A stretch of DNA of 64,000 nucleotides from Strigamia acuminata (GCA_949358305.1 OX442315.1:21912427-21976426); one strand, 5' to 3'; positions 38,594-52,426 are shown, counted from the stretch's first letter. Translations and numbers: made by a program. The notes: generated from the letters alone by a model not told the origin.

Positions 38594-41500
38594 ATGGCGT
38601 CTGCCAATACGAATCCGGGTACTGTATATGAGATTTGTTGGTCGTTTTAATGTAACTGTATTAAATAAATTTATTTTAGAATCGGTGCCAGAACGTAGAC
38701 GGGCAAAATCAATGCTGAAAAATTACTACAGCTTAGCAGCTGGGGACAACGAAGCTGCGAATCCTCTTCACATCAACAGTCCTCATTTCAATCCTGATAT
38801 GTATATATCAAAGTTGATTAAAGAACGCTCGTTAACCGATTTAATGGACCACGAAAGAGAAATTCATAAAGAAATTCAGTCCTTGGATAGTGACATGCAG
38901 ACTTTAGTTTATGAAAATTATAATAAATTCATCAGTGCCACTGATACCATCAGGAAGGTTGTTATTTTGTATTTGGTAAATGAATAAAATTGTTTGTAAT
39001 AAATTAAAATTTTACTATTTGCAGATGAAAAATGACTTCAAACGAATGGAAGATGAAATGGATGGTTTGGCTACAAATATGGAATCAATTACTACGTTTA
39101 GCGGACAAATTAGCAACACTTTAAGGGATCGAAGGCAACAAATTACGAAATTGGCTAGTGTTCATACGTTATTGAAAAAGTTACAGTTTTTATTTGAGTT
39201 ACCGGCACGGCTTAATAAATGCATAGAAGACGGCTCGTACAGCCAAGCTGTGAGGTAATAAAATCAGAATTGTTTTTGATATTATTTTTAACCAAAAAAT
39301 TCGTTTATTTGCCGTAGATATTATTTAAAAGCAGAAAAGGTTTTACTTCAGTACCAACACATGCCTTCTTTTCACGGAATTCAAATGGATTGCAATGATA
39401 TTGTCACGCAATTGAAAGCGAAATTGCGCGTGCAGTTTCGAATGAAAGAAGTAAATTTATTAGAAATGAGAAATTGTACTTGGATTGATTAATTAATTTC
39501 ATTAATAGGCAACTGCACGCCAGTTAACGGAATCTCTTGATTTACTTCTTCAATTGCAAGAGCCTGCCGAGGATTTATGCCAAGAATTTCTTGACCAGTT
39601 AAATTGAAAATATAAAAAAAATGAAAAGGAAAATAATAAAAATTTGATTTTAATATTTTTTTTTAGTGCTGACCAAAAACTTCGTGCAGATCTTTCTATT
39701 TTGGAAAGACAAGTTCGACTTCAAGCACAAGAAGAAACTCCTTTGCTTCCTAGCCAATTAGAACGACCTGCTCAAGCATATATGGATTCGCCCGTTGATG
39801 TATTGGAATTTATCGATTTTGGCTGCAACAATTTCTTAACCAATATATGTTTAGTTATTGCATCTTATAACGATATGTTTATCAATAGAATTCAAGACGA
39901 TATAGATCACGAAAGGTTAATAACACACATTTATTTATTTCACCGCTAACATTTTTCAACCGGTTATTTATTTCAGCACTTCGCAATTCGATACAATTGC
40001 GCTTAAAAAATTAGTCAATTTTGTAATGACTCTTATGAATCACTATTTCCATATTGTAGAGAGAAGAATTGAACTGGAGGTACAAAAACTACGAGTTATG
40101 AATTTTACTTATTGAAATTGTGTAATATTAAATTTGTGTAATCATTCGCAGAAAGAAACTGATGATACTACAATATTAGTGCGAGCATTGGACAGGTTTC
40201 ATCGGCGGCTGCAAGCAATGAATAGTCTGTTACCTGATACTGATTTTGCACGGTGATGCACGATCTCGAGATAGGAAATGCTTTGTTACAGTATGTTTTT
40301 TTGTTTTAGAACCGGAACTGATATTGTATCTAAAGCTGGCAGAAGCAAATGCCTTTCTTCATTAGAGACGTTAAAAAGACATTTTGCCGACTGCTTAACG
40401 GACATTCGCCAGAGTTTAATAACAGGAAAGCCAACTTCACAAAGGGAAGGAAGTGGACTAAATTTATCTGATTTGCTTCATTCAGCTGAAGCCGTTATAT
40501 TAGAACAGTTACGAACTGTTCTTTCAAATCTACAAGTAATTGAACTGGGAATTAAAATTTATAAAAATTTATGTATAAAAATATATATAAAATTTGATAT
40601 TTGGCAGGCTTTTCTTCAGTCCGATATAACGTTTTCTACGAAACATTATTTTCGCGATCAATTTTGCAAAGAGCATGTCAGAGAGACTGTGGTTCTGGGA
40701 TTTTTTCGACATGTGAACGAAATAGCTTTGGTAAATAAATATTATAAATAGGCAATTTTCAAGTTACTTATTACACTTTTCTAATTGACAGGAATTTTGC
40801 GATTCACTCCATGAACGGTCCTCTTCTCCACCGCCGTTACTTCTCATTCTCTCTCGAATGTGCGTTGATTTTGAATCCAGCACTATTAATACAATGGTTA
40901 AAATACAATTGCTAACTGATTAAACTGGAAATGTCAATACTAATGGGTTTTGTTTAGGTGGCGTTAACGGATGAGTATTTTGAAACGGAAAACCACTCTG
41001 GTTTGACACCAGCGTCTATCGTTTGCACCGAAACGAAAGATGTGGCCCAAAAATTAATCAATCATTATGTACGCGTGCAAGGGTTAATCATATCGCAAAT
41101 GCTGAGGAAAAGTGTAGAAACTCGAGATTGGGTTAATACGATTGAACCACGTACGGTACGGGCTGTTATGAAAAGGGTTGTGGAAGATGTGACCGCTATG
41201 GATGCACAAGTCGGTCAACTTTACGAAGAAGGAACTCGAAAGGAGCGCAGCAGTGATTCGAGTCGGCGAATTCAATCGTTGAGCGCAGGAAGACACATCA
41301 GACAAACGTGGAGTTCATACACACCGAGGTTGGACGATGTTAGGTTAATTGTTCTTGATTTCTAATTAGTTTTGTTTTAAATTGCAGCACAATTGATAAC
41401 AGCTTGATTAGTAATATTCAAAAATTATTTTCTGAACGGATTGAATTCTTCAGTTCTGTACAATTTTCTAAAGTTTCGATTCTCACCGGGATAATTAAAA

Positions 41501-41924
41501 TTAGTTTAAAAGTAAAATATTTTTATTTAAGAATTTATTTTTTTGTTTATTTTAAAAATCTTATTTTGCAGACGTTTTTAGAATGTGTTCGATTACGCAC
41601 TTTTGGTCAGTATGGTTTGCAGCAAATTCAAGTGGACACTCATTATCTTCAACTTTATTTATGGCGTTTTGTTTCCGATGAAAAGTATGCAGATAATTTT
41701 TTTTTTTTCAATGAATATTTTTTTGTAAAATATTTTATTTTAAGTTTGGTTCACGTTTTATTGGATGAAATTTTGGGCAGCACTGTTCATCGATGCTTAG
41801 ATCCAGATCCAGTCCTCATGGAAGCAAGTGTAATTATTAAATTTAAAACCATTCACGTACTTAATTTAACTGTGTATAAATCTTGCGCAATTAGGTTATC
41901 GATGTTATTTGTGAGCGAGGGTAG
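38594..41924 (+). CDS. VPS51: Vacuolar protein sorting-associated protein 51
   Basis: VPS51 (fat-free) is a subunit of the GARP and EARP tethering complexes that return endosomal vesicles to the Golgi or recycle them. The protein starts MASANTNPE, then [19 protein letters not shown]. The conserved N-terminal part reads [39 protein letters not shown] and [19 protein letters not shown], a Vps51/COG-type helical bundle. Later exons include [28 protein letters not shown] and [12 protein letters not shown]. The last exon gives VIDVICERG and stop TAG at 41922-41924, matching the end of the human protein. An open frame that runs past this stop is intronic read-through and should not be used. Confidence 0.94.
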
Positions 41925-42802
41925 TTCCAACAATTCAGAAGACCAATCTCCTTTCACAAAAAAACTTGTATTAAATTTCTATATATATTTTATTATTTAA
42001 AAAGTATTGTGGGCAAATAAACAAAAATAAATTTATACATTGGCGTTATTTTATTCTTATAAATAAATACCGGTACATCAATATTATTTTAGTATACACT
42101 TTAATATTTCTTTTTATAAAACTGTCTCGCTTACATATATGCTGTTTCCTGATTTTTTTTCGTCTTTAATGTATGAATGCGAGTTCATATGTCAACGAAG
42201 GCAGGATGTACTCTAAATGCTGCCTCAATCACATAATCGCCCTTTTGCGATTACATTAAATTGACGTTATTAAAGTTCGGTCACTTGTGTTGTCAAGCCT
42301 TTTCTTCCCACATTAGTGTGGGAGGGACCTTTTCCTGTCTGTTTGTCCTTAGAATTTGAACAGTGGACGTTAACTGATACTTTTTACAATTTACTACGTC
42401 TTTTGTTCTCTTAATTTCCTCATTATGAATTATACAAATAGGGAGTTCTGCTTCAGTTATATTTTCCCCAGTTTTCGTTATTTGTTATATACTTGATATT
42501 TTTTTTTATTTTTTATAAAATTATGTTTACAAAAAAATAATTTATAAGAAAATAAAATCGAATATATAATTACCAGCTGGTAAAACTGTTCTAATAGCAA
42601 TTTCACATGATTGCGCAAATGCAAGTTATAGGTGGTGATAAAACAGATGTTTTGAAACGAAATAAAGAATTATTTTTAAAATAAAAAAGGATTATCATTC
42701 TTATCCATCGATCACGGAAGAAAAAATACAACCAAACAAAAATACATCGCACAATCATAAAAATATATTAGTTTGAGTCAGAATTAAAAAGGTCTTCAGA
42801 AG

Positions 42803-42897
42803 TCGTTGGTGAAAATCCGTCCCCTTGTTAAGTACCAAGGCTGCAGGAGTTCTCCTGTTCAGATTCCTGCGGCTCTAGTACTTAGGAAAGGATAGGA
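42803..42897 (-). ncRNA. mir-252: mir-252 microRNA precursor
   Basis: On the minus strand the sequence folds into a long hairpin. The 5' arm (42863-42885) starts CTAAGTACTAGAGCCGCAGG. The seed TAAGTAC and most of the rest match miR-252-5p of insects as I know it, with one A where U/G is usual at position 12. The 3' arm (42828-42850), CTCCTGCAGCCTTGGTACTT, pairs with it with few mismatches and a short loop. The stem continues outward past both arms (ATCC paired with GGAT near the base), as Drosha substrates do. miR-252 is an old arthropod and lophotrochozoan microRNA. The hairpin ends are approximate. Confidence 0.9.
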
Positions 42898-45800
42898 TGA
42901 TGCTAAACTGGATCTCAGTTTCAGGCGAACTTCATAGATTTCACAATTCATCACGTGGATGAACCTAATAATCAATCATTTTTCCATTTCCACACTCCTG
43001 CATGCACAATAAAAATGAGAAAAAAGCCATAAAGTTGCAATTATTACCTTTAAGCCTTAAAAGCATGGCAGGAAAACCGCGCGTTGACAATAAGAAGTTT
43101 ACTGGAGCGAATATACAACGTAGGTCGCATCTGGATCTGGACGTCAGTCTAGTAGGAATGTCCTTGCTGCAATGTCCTTTTCTCGCAGCTAATGTCCGGT
43201 CTACTCCCTCTTACCCTCACTAATAAGCAATCATCGTTGTCACTATCAATTGAACTTGATTAAGTAGATCTTTTGTCAGCCAAAAATGTTCACTGCCCCC
43301 TTTGGGACAAAATGTTTTAACCTGATTTTGGAATTAAGATGAATGTACCGTTGGGGAATGACAAATATTTTCTAAAGCATCTTTTTACTGAGATATTTTT
43401 TGCTCAAAATATAGTAAAATTTGATTTAATGCACGAAACCTAAAAAATAAATTTTTTTTGCTCTTCGTCTACTGTATATAAAATATAGTTTTATACCGTG
43501 TTTAGAGTATCAGCAAGATTATATACCGTATATTAAATGAAATCACGGATGTGGAAGATGAGTGCAGACATTTTCAACTACCCGATCATGACTCATTTTC
43601 AATGACACGAATTTTTTCAGTTTCATTTATGAGTTTGATAAACCAAACCACCAAGTGAAGTACTTGTTTGATTTAGTTAGAGTTACTCAGATGGTTAAAG
43701 GTGGAGTATCTCCATCAGTTCTCTTAAAATTTGTCCAAGTTCATTAAATATTAAAATTTTCCATCGCATCAGTTAGTATATATAAGACAAAATTAATTTA
43801 TTTTTGGATTAAATAAAAAATCCTACTGCAACCAGCAGGAAATAGATTTTATTTCAGCAAAATACCTTTAATTTGTAACTTTATTAAATTAGTACAATTT
43901 TTTAACTTATAAATCAGCGTCTATAAAAACAATTAAAAAACTTATGGAACACTCGAGAAGAAATTTTCCCACGTTTCTAGCTTTACAGAACTCAAAAACT
44001 CCACCTTTATAAATTGTTATTAACTTGAATTGGAAACTTTACGTATTTATTTCACGTCCTCCTCAGTAACTAAATGAACTCGGCTGTCAACACCTGGGAA
44101 ACTCCCCCGCAAGTGGTATTTGAAGCAATTAAATAAAATAAAAAATTAGATTAACTTATACGGGGTAATATTTTTTGGCAGAACCTGAAATCTATAAAAG
44201 AAAGAAAGAATCCTACTTTTACTTAAATACCGCACGCTTTTGTCTAAACTGCAAGTGGCAAATGCCTTGCGCGCCTTACGTAAGCCAATTTTCCTTCCTT
44301 CCTTCCTTCTTGCAGAAATAATCAGACAAACATGAATACTTTTTTTAAAAAAATAGAAAGACATAATACTTTATTTTCAATTAAGTCTACATATTTCACA
44401 ATATTAAAAAAATAACACGTAGCAAAAAGTTACATTCAAGAGTATAACTTATCCAGTCAACACTCACCAAAAATTATTTTTAGCAAACTCAAGTACTTTT
44501 TTGTCTTCGTGGTATCCAAACGTCGAACTTGATGATTGTAGCAATACAATTCGGGCATATTAAGTAGTCATGTGCAGGTAATAATGAAAACTTACCTGCG
44601 GCATAACTACTTAGCACCCCTGAGTTGTGGCCATGAGGACGACCATCTGCTGCACTCCTGACGTGTCTGCGTACTCAGCCAACTCTCGACAAACACACGA
44701 AAACTCCTCCAGCTGACTACATGAAACCCAAAGTTGCCTTGTAACTCACCATTGCGTTTTGAACCGACTCGTTTTATTCATGCCACTTCAGCATTTGCAT
44801 GACATGTTTTAAAGGAATCCCCCTATGTTCACCTGTTAACCAAAGAGATGCTGGTGCGGAGGCGATGAAACGCCCTCGTGCCATTCGCCTATTCGCCATT
44901 TCAGGGTCTCCATTGTTCTCCACAGTCCACAATATTTTCCTCCTCCTCCCCATCTCTCATCGCCCGCACGCAGCGATTCCCCCTTCGCTTTTGATGTGCT
45001 TAAATGGACAATGTGAAAAAGTATCTCTGTATTTTATCATTGCAGATAATTTTTTTTATTATTATTGTTTCTCTTGTTTTTTTTAAATACTTGCTTTATT
45101 TTTAAAGCGATGGAATCAGTTGGATTTTTACTTCCTGTTTATTTCTTCCTAACAGTAATGTTTTAAACCTGTCAAAAACGAACGGGAAAAGATAAAAATA
45201 TTTCTTTTGTACACAAATCATATTTTTTTGCCAGAAATGATTCAACTCATTGACTGCACTTGTATTTTATTTTATTTATTAATATTATTATTTTATAGTA
45301 GAGAAAAAATTAATTTTTAGTTATTTTTAAAATAAAGTTACGTCATTACTTTTAATTATTATAACGTGTTGATCTTTTAATCTTTAACACCTGCGTTTTG
45401 GTTAATGTTCACAAGTTTTTCTCTATTTTATAAAAATGAGCTTTGAACCAGTTTTCTCGGTTGCCGTTTCAACCGCATCCAATTTGACTACCCGCACGTG
45501 CGACTAAAGTGAGGGTAGACGAATGATATGAATCGTTGTATTCACCCTCCACTTAGAAGTGCAACGAAGTAGTAATTGAATAATTTCCTGTTATAAACTC
45601 AACGTTTTCAGATTGAAGGTTATTAATGACAGAAATTATTTTAATTTCTAATGCCTCGCGCAAACTTTTAAAAACGAATTCGATCGAGTGTTAAGATATT
45701 ATTAATTATTAGAAAAATAACAGCTGCGTGAAATGGTTGAGAGAATATTTGTACTGATTCAAATGATTTTATTTCAAACGTGTTTATTTATCCGTACCGC

Positions 45801-46482
45801 AGGTGCGAATTGTGTCATCTAAATTAAATTTACGTTCAGCGTGAATGATGTGAATGACGAAATGTGGCGTAACATTAAATTCAAAGTTAAAAAGGGTATT
45901 GACTTTATTTTATAAATAAAAATTGTACAGTTTTACCGTAACATAAAAAATACGCTTACTCGTAATAATTTTTAACTTAATTGCTTGCAAAATTGGATTT
46001 CTGTAGCTCGGTGACGATGTCATTTCGTATCAATTACTTGTGAACGTTATGAATGAGCATTTCATATGGAATTGAAAACTGAGTCAACAATCCCGTTCAT
46101 TCTGCCCATTATAAACGGTCACAAACAACAGAAACGAATGGAAGGTCCACAGATGCATTGCAGTGAAGTCGCCCGATGGCGGTCAATTTCCTGATAAAAA
46201 CACGAATAACAAGCGGTGGAAAAAAGACACTACGTGATAAAAACTTAAATAAATACAAAACCAAACCAAAAAACAAACGTTGAGACTTAATTTAACCAAT
46301 AATTTTCTATTGTCTGTACTTTAAGATAAATTTTAAAAATTAAAAAAATTAATAACTTAAAAAAAAAAAATGCTGAGAAAAATAAAATAAAATAAAATGA
46401 AATAGAAAATAAAACAAAAGCACTAAATTAAAATAAAAAAAGTGATCAAAAACTATTTGATAAGAGAAACAGACGCAGTTGA

Positions 46483-46490
46483 TGACGTCA
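46483..46490. promoter_or_regulatory. Perfect CRE palindrome
   Basis: TGACGTCA lies in the gene-poor region, about 900 bases upstream of SNRNP27 and about 3.6 kb upstream of mir-252. Which gene it serves, if any, is unknown. Confidence 0.4.
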
Positions 46491-47228
46491 AATCAAAGAG
46501 CTCTAAATAGAACAAGGAAATGCAATTGTTAGTACAAAGAAAACATAGATATTATTGCGATTAACACTCAAACTTGAACTGCCTACCAATGTATCAGTCT
46601 TATCAACATGAGGTTGGATCTCTTCTGTAGACTTGTAAAAGTGACTTGTACTGATGTGCTGCTCCGGTGGTCAGCTGAGTGACTATTCAGCTCAGTGTTG
46701 TTTATTCTGTGAGGCGAGTGGTCATTTTAAACCGGCTTTTCATGCAAGACTTGTGGTTAAATCACCCCCACTCCACCCCCTAGTAATGGCGTCTTTGAGC
46801 GACCAGCCAGCACCACGTGGGCTGAAAAACACCTGCACAGGTGGCATCACCTCACAAATTGTGTATGTCAGACGGGGAGGGAAGGAGGTTTTCGCTTTCA
46901 TGCTTCATTGGTGGTATAAATTTTTTTTTAATTAAATTTTTTTTATAGTTTTATATAAAACAAAAAGATATTTTTAATTGTCGTATTTTTTATATTATTA
47001 ATTTTTTTATTTAATAAAATACGTACACAGTTATATTTTTTTGCGAGCTCTTGAAAAATTCGTTTTTCAAAAGTGTTGATGTAAAGTTATAAAGTATCAG
47101 ATGAAAATATTTGAATAATTTTCTGAAAACAAATGATTTGTAAATATTTTAAATAAATTATAAAGATGAAAGTATAATATTGTGAGTTATTATCTCCAAT
47201 GACTCTTGCTCTCGTGTGCTGGCCTCGT

Positions 47229-47245
47229 GGCGGCCTCTAGTGTGC
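47229..47245 (-). promoter_or_regulatory. CTCF-like motif upstream of SNRNP27
   Basis: On the minus strand GCACACTAGAGGCCGCC resembles the CTCF core (CACTAGRKGGCR), with one extra C. It lies about 135 bases before the SNRNP27 start codon. A YY1-like AATATGGCGG also lies between them near 47311. Confidence 0.35.
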
Positions 47246-47378
47246 AAATTAACTAAAACGTGTTTTTTGAATCTACCGCTAGGAAGCGGGTCTTGTCACG
47301 AAAGAAAACAAATATGGCGGTTGTTTGTTAAGAATATAAGCAGTGTACGTTACATTTACGCAGTTATTGAGTTAAAAA

Positions 47379-48304
47379 ATGGGCGGTTTAAGTCGTAGCA
47401 AGTCGAAATCTCCACCACCACGAAGGGGTAAGTTTATATACGGTAACAATGATGTCTAAAGTGTGACATTAATGCGTATTTTCTCATTTTATTAGACCGA
47501 AGACGTTCTCGAAGTCAATCCAGAGACAGAGTTGTCCGAGAAAGGGAAAGAGAGACCAGAGATCACAGGGATAGAGACCGTGATCGGTTTAGGGAACGGG
47601 ACAGATTCAGAGATCGTGACCGTGACCGTGATCGCGACAGGGATCGTGACCGTGACCGAGAACGAGATCGCCGACCTGGTGGTGACAGGGATCGGAGACA
47701 TAGAGGTATAAATTATTAATTTTTTTTGTTTTTAAATTCTTCAAAAATTCAAAATATTAATAAAAATCGATTTACAGATCGTCATAGGTCACGATCTCGG
47801 TCACCTAGAAATAGGGGCAGATCTCCGCGCAGAAGAGTTTCCAAGTCTAGATCGCGATCAAAGTAAAAAAAAAAAAATTTTATTTGACAATTTTGATGTT
47901 ACAATTTTTACTCATTTCAGTTCGAAGGAAAAAAGCTCGACGAAGGATGCCGGCGAACTGCAGTTTCGTCCTCAAATTGATGGTAAATCATTTAATTATC
48001 AATTTTATGTCTCTTTATTGAATCATTTGTTTTATTTGATTATTGCAGAAGCTGATTTGGTTGGCAAAAGTGAAGACGAAATTGAAATGATGAAGTTAAT
48101 GGGATTTAGTAATTTTGATACCACGAAGGTTAAAAAAAAAATAGAAAAATATTAAGAAACATTAATCTCTAATATTTTTTTTTTCAGGGTAAACACGTAT
48201 TGGGCAACAATTCATCATCTGTAAACATTATTCACAAACGTAAATATCGCCAGTACATGAATCGGAAAGGAGGTTTCAATAGGCCATTAGATTTCGTTGC
48301 TTAA
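47379..48304 (+). CDS. SNRNP27: U4/U6.U5 small nuclear ribonucleoprotein 27 kDa protein
   Basis: This is an SR-related tri-snRNP protein (yeast Snu66-associated, human SNRNP27) that acts in pre-mRNA splicing. The first exon reads [17 protein letters not shown] long Arg/Asp/Glu (RD/RE) and RS region follows, coded by near-repeats of CGTGAC and CGAGAC at about 47560-47700, then [17 protein letters not shown]. The conserved C-terminal domain is intact: [32 protein letters not shown] and [14 protein letters not shown]. The C-terminal domain is the diagnostic part of the family. The stop is at 48302-48304, about 130 bases from the P5CS stop on the other strand. Confidence 0.95.
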
Positions 48305-48435
48305 AAACCACAAATTGTCAAATTTAATATAAATTGGTATACATTAATAACTTTGGCACGAGCAATAACAAATTACTTAAAACTCAAATCCTATATAATG
48401 CTATACGAACAATTACAAAATAATAATAAAAACAA

Positions 48436-51400
48436 TTAACTTTGCACAACCAAAGGAAGTGGTTCGAATAAAAATTTAGATGTTCCATCAGAAAAATCAG
48501 CAGCAGTATTTCCCGATCCTTTCAAAAGCCATTTAGTGGTCAATAGTCCCTCAACACCAACAGGTCCTCTAGCATGGATGCGGGTCGTGCTAACTCCAAC
48601 TTCAGCTCCTATTGGTGATAATTTATAAGATTTTGGATAATCAATTATAAAATATGCACATTACCTAGTCCAAATCGATAACCATCGGCAAATCTAGAGC
48701 TGCAATTGTGAAAAACACACGCGCTATCGACCGATTTCATGAAATGTGTCGCCGTATCCTCTAAAAAAAGAAACAATTTTATTCGTTAACTACAGTTATT
48801 ACCATGGAAAAACATGTACTAGCCATTTTCGGTGACAATCACATCGGTATGAGCACTTCCGTATCTGTGAATGTGTTTAATTGCATCGTTTACATCTTCG
48901 ACCACTTCGACCGAGCACGCCAATGCGCCGTACTCGGTTTTCAAACTGCGGGCAGCTGGAGGCCCAAACGTCAGTTGTTTAGTAAGGCGCGGTCCAGCAT
49001 TAATTTCAACCTGCAAACGAATAATCTCTTGAATTTACTGCACCAGAGGCAAAGAGAAAGAAATTTGCCTGTTCAGTCTTCAACATGGCACACAATTTAG
49101 CAAAAAATTCCGTTTTAAGGAGATTCTTGTGTAGTAAAAGCGTCTCCATTGCATTGCAGGCAGCCGGATAATCGCATTTTGAATCACGTACTATGTTAGT
49201 GTGGGGGCACATTCAACCATTTATCAAGCATAAATTATCAATTAAAATATTGACCTATCCGCAGTGCCATTTCTTGATTCGCAGATTCGTCCACGTATAC
49301 GTGACAGATGCCCTCGCTGTGCCCCAAAACCGGAATCCCTTTGCTAGCCTTCTGAATGGATCGAACGAGTTCGCTCGACCCTCGAGGAATCACTAAATCG
49401 ATGTATCCTTCTAATTGCAGCAAATCGTTTACAGCTTCACGGGTGCTCACCTAAATGCGTTTAAAAAAAATCGGGTTTTTACACGCAATTGATTGGGATT
49501 TGTGATTGAATTACTAAGCAAACAGCATCAGCAGCATTATAAACATCCAAGGCTTCGAGTACTAAGGAATGTAGAAATTTATTGCTGTAATAAGCTTCTT
49601 TGCCTCCTTTTAAAAGTAAACCGTTTGCTGAACTAATGGCCAGTGCAGCCACCTAAAACGAATTTGATAAGTTATCACTTTCTAGGCAATTAATTAATTC
49701 GAATATCAATATTTAGCTCACTTGAAGTAAACAATCTGGGCGAGATTCGAATATCACGAGTAAAACTCCGATTGGGACGGTAATTTGTTGCAATTCCATT
49801 CCGTCGGCCAATTTCGTACGACGCAAAACACGATTAACAATGTTTGACGAGGAATTGGCTATTTGAATCAGTCCTTTCGATAGCGAATCTAATTTGCTCG
49901 CAGTTAATGTTAATCGCGAAATAAGCGATTCCTCGAGCCCTAATAATTAAAATTATACAATTTTTAATTTTTTTGCAAATATTTGGCTTCGCTTTCTAAC
50001 CTTGGCGTTTGCCTTCTTCCACATCGTTTTCATTAACTTCGAGAATTTCCCGCTTTCGACTGATCAACAACTTTGCTAAATGATGAATCATATTAGCTCT
50101 TTGTTCCGCTGTTAAAGACTGAAGAACTCGTCCTCCTTCACGAGCTGAAATTGTTTCTTGGATTAATTTTTTACAAATTTTGTTTTTATCAACTCGGCTT
50201 CGCTGTAACGCTTATGTTTGTATTTTATTATCTCACTTTTCGCAGCCACGAGATCCACAGGAATTCCCGCATTTTTATCAGCAGTGAAAAATGTCCCGAT
50301 TTTCTGTCCATGAATGATTCCCGTTATGGCACGATGTTCCATTCCATTACAGATAATAACGGACGTGCCGTTTTCAAGCGCCCAAAGTGCCGATTGCACC
50401 TAATAATAAAATTCTTAATTAACGTCAACACGACCAAATAAATACAATTTAAAATTACCTTTGATTTCATTCCACCAGTTCCAACTTTACTTTTCTTTCC
50501 AAACTGAATCATTCCATTTGTATTTGGGCAATACGTGTGCAGCAGGCGAGCACCTTCAGTGTTCGGGGGTGCAGTAAAAATGCCATCAACATCCGACATA
50601 AGAATCAACGCATCGGCTCCAACTTCCACTGCAATTCTAGACGCCAAGCTATCATTATCATGAATACCCAATACCTGAAACATTTTAAAGTTATTGAGAC
50701 GTCAAAGAGTATTATGTTTGCGCATCCGGAATTTAATTTTCCATTCCAACTCGCCTCGTTTTCGTTTTGCTGCACAACGAGCTGGGGGTTACTGTTGTCT
50801 GGCGGAGGTGGAGTCACAGCATCGTTGGTGTTAATGATCGGCACAATATTAAGTTGCAGCAACTCGAAGATTGTGCTTATTAAATTTTTCCGCACTTCTC
50901 CGTTGTAAAAATCCGACATGGTAACTAAAACCTTATCGGAAAGATTTTCATAGTTAAAACAATTAACTTTTAATTTGAAATTGAGCAATTTTACTTGAGC
51001 AATTTGAAGTCCGTACTGATTAAACATATCCTCATACAAGGACATCAAACCAGACTGACCCACTGCTGCGGCAGCCCGGGGCTCCACGCTAGGACGTCCC
51101 TGGCACACGAAAACACTAAAATATCACCCCTCTAGTGACTTTTAAAAATTGTTTACTTACGGCTCTAAATGGATCTTTTGGAGACAACGTTTGGCGCATG
51201 CTCATCGACATAAGAAATTCGTGCGTTAATTTCTGTTTGCCAAATGCCACTGACCCACTGGTCACCATAAGGCATTCCCGGCCTTCATGCTGCAGCTCCG
51301 ACACCTGGTTTATTAAAAAAAATATTATTTTTATTCCAGACAGTTTTTTAATACAAATTAATTTTACTTACTTGTTCTACAATAGACGCCAATCGGCCTA

Positions 51401-51587
51401 ATGCAAGTCCACATTCATCTTCCCTCGTTATGACTGAACTTCCCATTTTGACGATAACTCTTCGTGCATTTTTTAACTCTGCACGCGTAGCAAACGAGAG
51501 CTTGTAACTACTCGTGGTTATGTTATTTTTTGTTAAATGAACGAAGCAATAAGGTGCCAATCGGATAACCGAAGGAAGCGCACACAT
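48436..51587 (-). CDS. ALDH18A1: Delta-1-pyrroline-5-carboxylate synthase
   Basis: P5CS makes pyrroline-5-carboxylate from glutamate in mitochondria for proline and ornithine synthesis. The N-terminus, [18 protein letters not shown], looks like a targeting presequence. The glutamate 5-kinase half has [78 protein letters not shown] and [15 protein letters not shown]. The glutamyl-phosphate reductase half has [55 protein letters not shown] (active-site Cys) and [17 protein letters not shown]. The protein ends [12 protein letters not shown]. Both domains look complete. The 63-base intron at 50932-50994 is stop-free in frame. Confidence 0.96.
50932..50994 (-). other. Stop-free 63-base intron in P5CS
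   Basis: The family join is IAQ|VLVTM, so this segment should be an intron (CAA|GTAAAATTG to GATAAG|GTTTTAG). It is 63 bases and open in frame, so retention would add 21 residues within the kinase domain. Confidence 0.65.
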
Positions 51588-52426
51588 TTTTACACTTAAG
51601 ATGCTGGCAGCAAAGCGTATGGATTTAAATACCAGTAAATTGTGATGCTGTTGCCACGTAATCTCGAAGTGTCAGGTGGTCGAGCGGTTTCAGTTGGACA
51701 TCAAAATAAACTTAAAGCTCCGGGGCTAATTTCCTTTCTCCATCCAATAGCTTCAAGTTGAAGTTGTTATTGCTTTGAAATTATTTTCAAATTGCTATAT
51801 AAGGCAGATTGGCAGCAATCTAGGCCTACTTTCAAGTTGTGAGTGAATAAACTTTGGTGGGGACACGGAGTTAAATTATTTTCGAAACTAACCCTACAGA
51901 TTTCTCAAATTAATTCAAAGTCCAAGCACGTGCAGGGCCGGTCCATTTGTAATGTCAGCTGAAATGGTCGTGGAAAGTTTGAAGCAGCAGGTTGTGGATG
52001 ATGTCTGATAAGAGAGGAATGCCGACTAATTTACATAATATTTACCTGTCTGTCTATCAAATGGTTTTTAACACCTTACAAGTTCGTTAAAAAATAAATA
52101 AAAATATTTACGGCGCATCTATAGATTTTTATTTCATTTGAAAGCACGCGATTTAAAATTTATTCCGTGACCTCTTTTATACGGATTTTGACCTACCGAT
52201 GGTCAAAATATCAAGAATTTGTAGCCTTGAGGTATCTCAAATCGTGTTATCTCGATAGGGATGGCCCAGACTATTTCCAACAGTCAAATGGAAAAACACA
52301 ACACGATAAATTCAAGGTTAAATAATTATTTATTTCATGTAAATTGTCCAATACGAAATAAAAAGAAGAAAAAACCTAATTACATGTTCAACTCGTTTTA
52401 ATCACAAACATTAAACATCCTGTAAA
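51588..52426. other. Spacer between P5CS and PTCD3
   Basis: The P5CS promoter and the PTCD3 3' UTR must share this stretch. No open frame or RNA gene was recognised. An E-box-like CACGTG is near 51928. Confidence 0.45.

Larger units (their letters stand above)
41925..47378. other. Gene-poor 5.4 kb region containing mir-252
   Basis: Apart from the mir-252 hairpin near 42850 I see no supported gene. The stretch is A+T-rich with short open frames that resemble nothing known. A perfect CRE, TGACGTCA, lies at 46483-46490. Some of the region may belong to the primary transcript or enhancers of mir-252. Confidence 0.5.

Noticed and set aside
41925-42000. Extended C-terminus of VPS51
   Set aside because: The spliced last exon ends at VICERG, as in the human protein; the longer frame is intron read-through.
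46140-46195. Partial likeness to miR-932 (ATGCATTGCAG)
   Set aside because: Only a short part matches and no precursor hairpin could be drawn.
46676-46702. Small hairpin AGCTGA...TCAGCT
   Set aside because: The stem is only 6-7 bp with no known microRNA sequence.
43002-46935. Several 70-95 codon open frames in the gene-poor region
   Set aside because: No known domain, no conserved motif and no convincing splice partners.
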